Assembly: GCA_964513365.1 (NCBI GenBank)
Contig: CAZEMH010000011.1
Span: 1 to 18,016 of the forward strand
Source of the DNA: DAOVIY01 sp964513365
GTDB lineage: Bacteria; Patescibacteriota; Minisyncoccia; UBA6257
Reading direction: 5' to 3'
Length of the DNA stretch: 18,016 bases
The translations under genes and the position numbers were made by a program. Positions 14,216 through 18,016 of the stretch are shown piece by piece (positions within the stretch are counted from its first letter, which is position 1; every line of letters starts with the position of its first letter). The notes beneath the pieces were generated by a model. The model was not told where the DNA came from. It did no database searches and was given only the letters and a program-made list of their open reading frames with translations.

Positions 14216-14662
14216 ATGAATCTAAATAAAGTATTCATTATAGGAAATCTTACTAGAGATGTTGTGCTTCGTAATACACCTTCTGGTAAATCAGTAGCTA
14301 ATTTTGGAGTAGCTACTAATAGAGTATGGGTAAATGCAAATAAAGAAAAACAGCAAGAAGTTGAATTTCATAACGTAGTAGTTTGGGGGAAAATGGCAGA
14401 ACTCTGTAACCAGTATCTCGCTAAAGGGCGTTTGGTTTTTGTGGAAGGGAGGATTAGGACAAGAAGTTGGGTTGATGCAAATGAACAAAAAAGGACAAGC
14501 ACTGAAATTATTGCTGAAAATATTAGTTTTGGACCTCGAGGTATTCAACAACAAGAAGAAAAATTAAAAGTGCCGCCAGAAGAGACTGAATCAAGCACAG
14601 AAGACCTTCCTGTTTTAGAAGAAGAATCAGGTGATGTTACTCCTGACGATATTCCTTTTTAA
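14216..14662 (+). CDS. ssb: Single-stranded DNA-binding protein
   Basis: SSB coats single-stranded DNA in replication and repair. The 148-residue protein has an OB fold at about 1-107 (MNLNKVFIIGNLTRDVVLRN, then VATNRVWV, EVEFHNVVVWGKMAELCNQYL and KGRLVFVEGRIRTRSW). An acidic linker ends in DDIPF, the conserved C-terminal tip that recruits partner proteins. I chose ATG 14216 over the in-frame GTG at 14171 because SSB proteins begin with this MNLNKV strand and because the -10 box lies between the two. The last 26 nt overlap the end of prfA on the opposite strand, so the conserved tail codons are shared. Confidence 0.95.
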   Translation: MNLNKVFIIGNLTRDVVLRNTPSGKSVANFGVATNRVWVNANKEKQQEVEFHNVVVWGKMAELCNQYLAKGRLVFVEGRIRTRSWVDANEQKRTSTEIIAENISFGPRGIQQQEEKLKVPPEETESSTEDLPVLEEESGDVTPDDIPF

Positions 14663-15683
14663 GATTTTCAATTATTTCATCTAAATTTCCATTAAGGATT
14701 TGTTCTATATTGTGAAAAGATTTTTTAATACGATGGTCAGTAATACGATCCTGTGGAAAGTTATATGTGCGAATTTTTTCTGATCTTTTGGCGCGGCCTA
14801 TTTGATCACGTCTTTCTTTTTTTTCTTTTCCAATGGCTTCTTCTTGTTTCTGAATAAGAATTTTATTTTTTAGAAGTTCTAAAGCTTTTTCCCTGTTTTC
14901 TTTTTGTTTTCTTCCACTTTGGCATACAACTGTTAGGCCAGAAGGTTTATGAACAAGTCGTACTGCTGATTCCACTTTTTGAACATTTTGTCCTCCTGGT
15001 CCTGAAGAACGAAAAAAGCTTTCTTCTATGTCTTCTGGCTTGATTTCTATTTGTATATTTTTTATTTGTGGAAGAATAGCTACTGTTGCTGTAGAAGTAT
15101 GAATACGTCCTGATTTTTCAGTAAGAGGTATTCTTTGGACTCGATGTACACCAGCTTCATATTTTAAATTTTCAAAAGCTTCTTTACTGTTTATTTCCAT
15201 TACCCCTTCTTTTACACCATCTAACGGGGTTTTATTCATATGGATGATTTTAATTGGCCACCCTTTATTATCAGCATAGCGATTATACATTCTGAATAAG
15301 TCTTGGGCAAATAAAGCAGCTTCTCTGCCTCCAGTACCAGCCCTAATTTCGATTATAATGCTTTCAATTTTATCTACATTGTCGCTATCAAGCTTTTCCG
15401 TATCTGATTTAGCTAAAAGATTGTCTTTTAGCTCTTGATTCTTTTTTATTTCTTCTTCGGCGAGAGATAAAAGTTCATCGTCAGTTGCTTCAGCTAATAT
15501 CATTTCAGCTTCTTTTATTTTTCTTTCTATGTTTTCAAGCTTTTTAAGGAAATCTATTTTCTCTTCAATTTTTTTTAACTGACGTGAAGCTTCTTCAAAA
15601 TTGTTTTTATTTGAAAGAAACTCAGGGTCACTGAGTTTCTTAAAAAGCTCTTCTTTTTCTTTTTCCAGTTCTTTTAATTTCAT
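14637..15683 (-). CDS. prfA: Peptide chain release factor 1
   Basis: RF1 recognises UAA and UAG stop codons and triggers peptide release. Its 348 residues are slightly short for RF1. The N-terminal coiled domain (1-100) precedes domain 2 with IEIRAGTGGREAALFAQDL, then GVHRVQRIPLTEKSGRIHTS, where PLT (186-188) is the PxT anticodon-like tripeptide that distinguishes RF1 from RF2 (SPF). The catalytic GGQ is at 230-232 within SSGPGGQNVQKVESAVRL. The start ATG overlaps the rpmE stop as ATGA, which implies translational coupling. The 3' end overlaps ssb by 26 nt, and no terminator is visible between these convergent genes. Confidence 0.97.
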   Translation of the reverse strand: MKLKELEKEKEELFKKLSDPEFLSNKNNFEEASRQLKKIEEKIDFLKKLENIERKIKEAEMILAEATDDELLSLAEEEIKKNQELKDNLLAKSDTEKLDSDNVDKIESIIIEIRAGTGGREAALFAQDLFRMYNRYADNKGWPIKIIHMNKTPLDGVKEGVMEINSKEAFENLKYEAGVHRVQRIPLTEKSGRIHTSTATVAILPQIKNIQIEIKPEDIEESFFRSSGPGGQNVQKVESAVRLVHKPSGLTVVCQSGRKQKENREKALELLKNKILIQKQEEAIGKEKKERRDQIGRAKRSEKIRTYNFPQDRITDHRIKKSFHNIEQILNGNLDEIIENLKKEYRQE

Positions 15684-15979
15684 TTATTTTCTTTCTTTTT
15701 GCTCTTTGGTTTTTTCGTTTTGCTTGATGTGGCCTTGTTAGCCTTTTTTAGAGACATCTTTTTATTTTTAATACCCTCTGTTTTTTGAAGTCGTTTTTTA
15801 AATTTTTGAACACGGCCAGCAGAATCTACTATTTTTTTTTGTCCAGTAAAGAAAGGGTGGCAATGTGAACAAATTTCAATTTCCATATTATCAACAGTAG
15901 AGCCAATATGAAACTTAGCTCCGCAAGCGCAGCTTACTGTTGCCTTTGTATTATATTTTGGATGAATATCTTTTTTCAT
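15680..15979 (-). CDS. rpmE: Ribosomal protein bL31, zinc-binding type
   Basis: This protein sits at the ribosomal subunit interface. It has 99 residues starting MKKDIHPKYN, the normal L31 opening; an upstream in-frame ATG at 15997 would add six residues and is less likely. C17, C19, C37 and C40 (SCACGAKF, ICSHCHPF) form the zinc site of the C+ type. HPFFTGQKKIVDSAGRVQKFKKR follows as in the family. Beyond about residue 65 is a Lys-rich tail of ~35 residues that most L31 proteins lack or have shorter. The stop codon is TGA, overlapping the prfA ATG. The gene order rpmE-prfA is common in bacteria. Confidence 0.95.
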   Translation of the reverse strand: MKKDIHPKYNTKATVSCACGAKFHIGSTVDNMEIEICSHCHPFFTGQKKIVDSAGRVQKFKKRLQKTEGIKNKKMSLKKANKATSSKTKKPKSKKKENK

Positions 15980-16002
15980 ATTTATTAAATTTAGCAATTT
16001 TT

Positions 16003-16031
16003 ATAATACCAAAAAGAGATTAAAAAAGCAA
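16003..16031 (-). promoter_or_regulatory. Promoter of rpmE-prfA
   Basis: On the minus strand, TTGCTT (16031-16026), a 17-nt spacer and TATTAT (16008-16003), preceded by TGG as an extended -10. The start is near 15996, about 17 nt before the rpmE ATG. It is divergent from the rpsB leader promoter, about 19 nt away. Together these fill the 220-nt gap between rpmE and rpsB. Confidence 0.65.
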
Positions 16032-16049
16032 TAAGTTCAATGATTAGGA

Positions 16050-16077
16050 TTGACATTAGTATATAAGATGTGATAAT
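16050..16077 (+). promoter_or_regulatory. Upstream promoter of the rpsB leader
   Basis: A perfect TTGACA (16050-16055), a 16-nt spacer and GATAAT (16072-16077), preceded by TGT as an extended -10. The predicted start is about 16084, one base before the ATG of a 17-codon leader ORF. Confidence 0.65.
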
Positions 16078-16084
16078 ATTATAA

Positions 16085-16138
16085 ATGTTCTCTATTCTGA
16101 GGACAAGCCCCACAGTAACACTACGACTTTTGCCGTAG
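16085..16138 (+). CDS. Possible leader peptide ahead of rpsB
   Basis: A short frame encodes MFSILRTSPTVTLRLLP and ends in TAG. Its ATG begins 7 nt after the -10 box, the same spacing as the leaderless starts of the DJ-1-like gene and ftsK. The coding region covers the whole 5' arm and loop of the terminator at 16117-16147, and the stop codon falls in the 3' arm. A ribosome translating it would keep the hairpin open. No homology is known to me. An ORF this short can arise by chance, so treat it as a hypothesis. Confidence 0.35.
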   Translation: MFSILRTSPTVTLRLLP

Positions 16139-16147
16139 TGTTTTTTT
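16117..16147 (+). terminator. Intrinsic terminator/attenuator in the rpsB leader
   Basis: A 9-bp stem, AACACTACG (16117-16125) and CGTAGTGTT (16134-16142), has an 8-nt loop and a T-run at 16141-16147. It ends a ~64-nt transcript from the promoter at 16050. Located 53 nt before rpsB, it can act as an attenuator, or simply end a small RNA. Confidence 0.7.
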
Positions 16148-16154
16148 GTATTTC

Positions 16155-16183
16155 TTGATTCTTATTATCTTTTGTGGTAAATT
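16155..16183 (+). promoter_or_regulatory. Proximal rpsB promoter
   Basis: TTGATT (16155-16160), a 17-nt spacer and TAAATT (16178-16183) with TGG (16175-16177) as an extended -10. The start is near 16190, leaving about 10 nt before the ATG. It would transcribe rpsB-tsf independently of the attenuator. Confidence 0.5.
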
Positions 16184-16199
16184 TAAAAAGCATATCAAT

Positions 16200-16901
16200 A
16201 TGAAAGAAGAAAAACAACAAACAATTAATGAGGAAGAAATGAAGGAGGCTGGGGTGCATTATGGCCATAATAAAACTCGTAATCATCCTCAGGCTGGATA
16301 TTTTACTGTTAAATCTTATACAGAATTATCTTTTATTGATCTAGAAGAGACTGCAAAAGCGCTGGAGGTGGCTTTAAATTATATTAAAGAGATAGTTAAG
16401 AAAAAAGGTTCAATCCTTTTTGTTGGAGCTATAGCAGGGGCAAGAACAAAAATTCAAGAATTGGCAGATAAGTATAATTTTCCTTATGTTACCAATCGTT
16501 GGCTTGGAGGGACTTTGACAAATTTTAAAACATTAAGTGAGAGAATTAAGTATCTAAAAGAATTGGAAGAAAAAAAGAAATCCGGTGAATGGCAAAAATA
16601 TACAAAACACGAGAGGAAAAAATTAGAGGATCAGATGGCTAAGCTGGAAGAACAATTTATTGGTTTAAAAAACACAACCCAATTGCCAGATGCTTTATTT
16701 ATTATAGATCCTAAAATACATGATACTGCAGTAAGAGAAGCACAAAAAATGAAAATTCCCATGATTGTAGTTTTAGACACTGATGATGATCCAACTCTTG
16801 TAGATTATCCAATTCCTGCCAATGACAGCGCAAAATCATCAATTACTTATATTCTAAATAAAGTTGATGAAGCCATAGAGCAGGCAAAGAAAGGTAAATA
16901 A
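16200..16901 (+). CDS. rpsB: Ribosomal protein uS2
   Basis: This small-subunit protein binds the back of the 30S subunit late in assembly. It has 233 residues from ATG 16200. The upstream in-frame start at 16146 is rejected because its extension lies in the terminator T-run and promoter. The family signatures are EAGVHYGHNKTRNHPQAGYF, ILFVGAIAGARTKIQELADKYNFPYVTNRWLGGTLTNFKTL, the coiled-coil hairpin KYLKELEEKKKSGEWQKYTKHERKKLEDQM, PDALFIIDPKIHDTAVREAQKMKIPMIVVLDTDDDP, and IPANDSAKSSITYIL. tsf follows after 20 nt, the near-universal bacterial order. S2 autoregulates this operon in some bacteria. Confidence 0.97.
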   Translation: MKEEKQQTINEEEMKEAGVHYGHNKTRNHPQAGYFTVKSYTELSFIDLEETAKALEVALNYIKEIVKKKGSILFVGAIAGARTKIQELADKYNFPYVTNRWLGGTLTNFKTLSERIKYLKELEEKKKSGEWQKYTKHERKKLEDQMAKLEEQFIGLKNTTQLPDALFIIDPKIHDTAVREAQKMKIPMIVVLDTDDDPTLVDYPIPANDSAKSSITYILNKVDEAIEQAKKGK

Positions 16902-16921
16902 TAAAATATTAATAATAAATT

Positions 16922-17509
16922 ATGACGGTATCCATTGATGATGTTCAAAAATTAAGAAAAGAAACTTTTGCTCCAGTAATGGAATGCAAAAAAGCTTTAG
17001 AAGAAGCAAAGGGAGATTTTTCTAAGGCAATAAAGATATTAAAGAAAAAAGGAGAATTACGCGCTGAAAAAAAACAAAGCAATGATACAAAATGCGGAGT
17101 AATTGAAGCATATATTCATTCAAATAATCAATTAGGAGCTTTAGTTGAGTTGCGTTGTGAAACTAGTTTTGTTGCTAATAATCCTGATTTCAAGAAATTA
17201 GCTTATGATTTGGCAATGCACATAGCAGCTTTAAATCCAAAATATGTTTCTTCTGAAAAAATTCCTGAGGAAATAATTAAAGAAAAGAAAAAAGAATATT
17301 TAGAGGAATTAAAAAATAGCAATAAGCCGCCAGAGATTGTAGAAAAGATTGTTGAAGGCAAGATTGAAAAGGAATTTCAAGAAATTTGTTTGAATAAACA
17401 AGCTTTTATTAAAGACGAAACCAAGAATATAGATCAATTAATTCAAGAAGCTGTTGCTAAGTTTGGCGAGAATATAGAAATTAGTCGTTTTATTCGTTTC
17501 AAAATTTAA
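16922..17509 (+). CDS. tsf: Elongation factor Ts, short form
   Basis: EF-Ts is the nucleotide exchange factor that regenerates EF-Tu-GTP. 195 residues is close to the Thermus-type short form rather than the ~280 of E. coli. The N-terminal UBA-like domain (1-45; DVQKLRKETFAPVMECKKALEEAKGDFSKAIKIL) binds EF-Tu. The core domain carries VELRCETSFVANNPDFKKLAYDLAMHIAALNP, with the FVA segment that contacts EF-Tu. The last part (about 115-195) is a charged helical stretch and a final core strand ending ISRFIRFKI. It is co-transcribed with rpsB. Confidence 0.95.
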   Translation: MTVSIDDVQKLRKETFAPVMECKKALEEAKGDFSKAIKILKKKGELRAEKKQSNDTKCGVIEAYIHSNNQLGALVELRCETSFVANNPDFKKLAYDLAMHIAALNPKYVSSEKIPEEIIKEKKKEYLEELKNSNKPPEIVEKIVEGKIEKEFQEICLNKQAFIKDETKNIDQLIQEAVAKFGENIEISRFIRFKI

Positions 17510-17510
17510 T

Positions 17511-18016
17511 ATGTTTAATATCCTTCCGCCCCTTTTGATTATCTTAGGTATAACTGGTTTAATTTTCATATTTAAGAATCAAAAGGGTGAAAAAGGTGAA
17601 AAAAATATACAAGAAAGGGAAATAATAAACGAAAAAGAGAAGTTTTTAGGAAGATTTCGTAGAATTTTTAATAAAGACAATTATCAGAAAGTTTGCAATA
17701 AATTAACTCTTCTTGTAGAAAAATTTTTAATTCGTTCACGGATAATAATTTTAAGAATTGATAGGGCAATTTTTAAAAATTTATCAAGAATTAGAAAAAG
17801 AAAAAATATCAACACAAAAGATGAAGAGAATGGAATTATTAAATTTTTTAATAAAGAGAAATTAATTGAGGATGATGTAGGTTTTTCAGATATTTTGGAT
17901 ATAAAGCAGGAAGAAAAAAAATTATTAAAAGAATTTGAAGATAACCCAGAAGATATTGCTGCTCTTAAGAATTTAGCTCGTATTTATCTCTGGCAGGAAG
18001 ATTTTTCCTCTGCCCG
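17511..18016 (+). CDS. TPR-type membrane protein (partial, runs off the window)
   Basis: An open frame starts at ATG 17511, one base after the tsf stop, and is still open at the window edge, giving at least 168 residues. The N-terminus is a membrane segment (MFNILPPLLIILGITGLIFIF) followed by a long Lys/Arg/Glu-rich cytosolic stretch. From about residue 140 (EEKKLLKEFEDNPEDIAALKNLARIYLWQEDFSSA) the pattern is that of a tetratricopeptide repeat, a helical protein-protein interaction module. Function is unknown. Its position one base after tsf suggests it belongs to the rpsB-tsf operon. Confidence 0.75.
   Translation, partial: MFNILPPLLIILGITGLIFIFKNQKGEKGEKNIQEREIINEKEKFLGRFRRIFNKDNYQKVCNKLTLLVEKFLIRSRIIILRIDRAIFKNLSRIRKRKNINTKDEENGIIKFFNKEKLIEDDVGFSDILDIKQEEKKLLKEFEDNPEDIAALKNLARIYLWQEDFSSA

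Overview
The window is an AT-rich, densely packed stretch of bacterial housekeeping DNA. The gene set, small intergenic gaps and almost complete absence of Shine-Dalgarno sequences suggest a small-genome bacterium of the Candidate Phyla Radiation (Patescibacteria, perhaps Parcubacteria). That placement is inference: there is no rRNA here. Two genes end in UGA (the SpoU methyltransferase and rpmE), so UGA is a stop codon. This argues against the lineages that read UGA as glycine.

Layout. 1-208: a near-consensus promoter, a structured leader RNA and an intrinsic terminator ahead of an exported cohesin-like protein (209-781). 808-2117: tyrS, whose promoter sits inside the preceding gene's terminator. 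2197-3922: a thiol-redox pair (secreted Cys-rich thioredoxin-fold protein and glutaredoxin-like protein) followed by a SpoU-family RNA methyltransferase. 3948-6732: a membrane-anchored DJ-1/PfpI protein, then GAPDH, ribose-5-phosphate isomerase B and ribulose-phosphate 3-epimerase, a compact glycolysis/pentose-phosphate unit. 6782-9736: ribosomal protein bL25, a coiled-coil lytic transglycosylase, ribosomal protein bS18 and a YkuK-like RNase H-fold protein. 9811-12601: FtsK and an overlapping RodZ-like membrane HTH protein. 12683-14662: recA, rpsF and ssb. 14637-15979 on the minus strand: rpmE and prfA, with prfA overlapping the end of ssb tail to tail. 16050-18016: an attenuator-like leader with a possible 17-codon leader peptide, then rpsB, tsf and a TPR membrane protein cut by the window edge.

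The genes serve translation (TyrRS, S2, S6, S18, L25, L31, EF-Ts, RF1, an RNA methyltransferase), central carbon metabolism, DNA maintenance (RecA, SSB, FtsK) and the cell envelope (lytic transglycosylase, RodZ-like, cohesin-like). No mobile element, CRISPR array, tRNA or rRNA is visible, and no intergenic stretch exceeds about 220 bases.

The most interesting signals are regulatory. Several -10 boxes lie only 6-7 nt before an ATG, which predicts leaderless mRNAs. The leader at 63-208 can form a long closing helix that competes with its terminator, the architecture of an antitermination riboswitch. The rpsB leader carries a short ORF that starts at the predicted transcription start and runs through the terminator hairpin.
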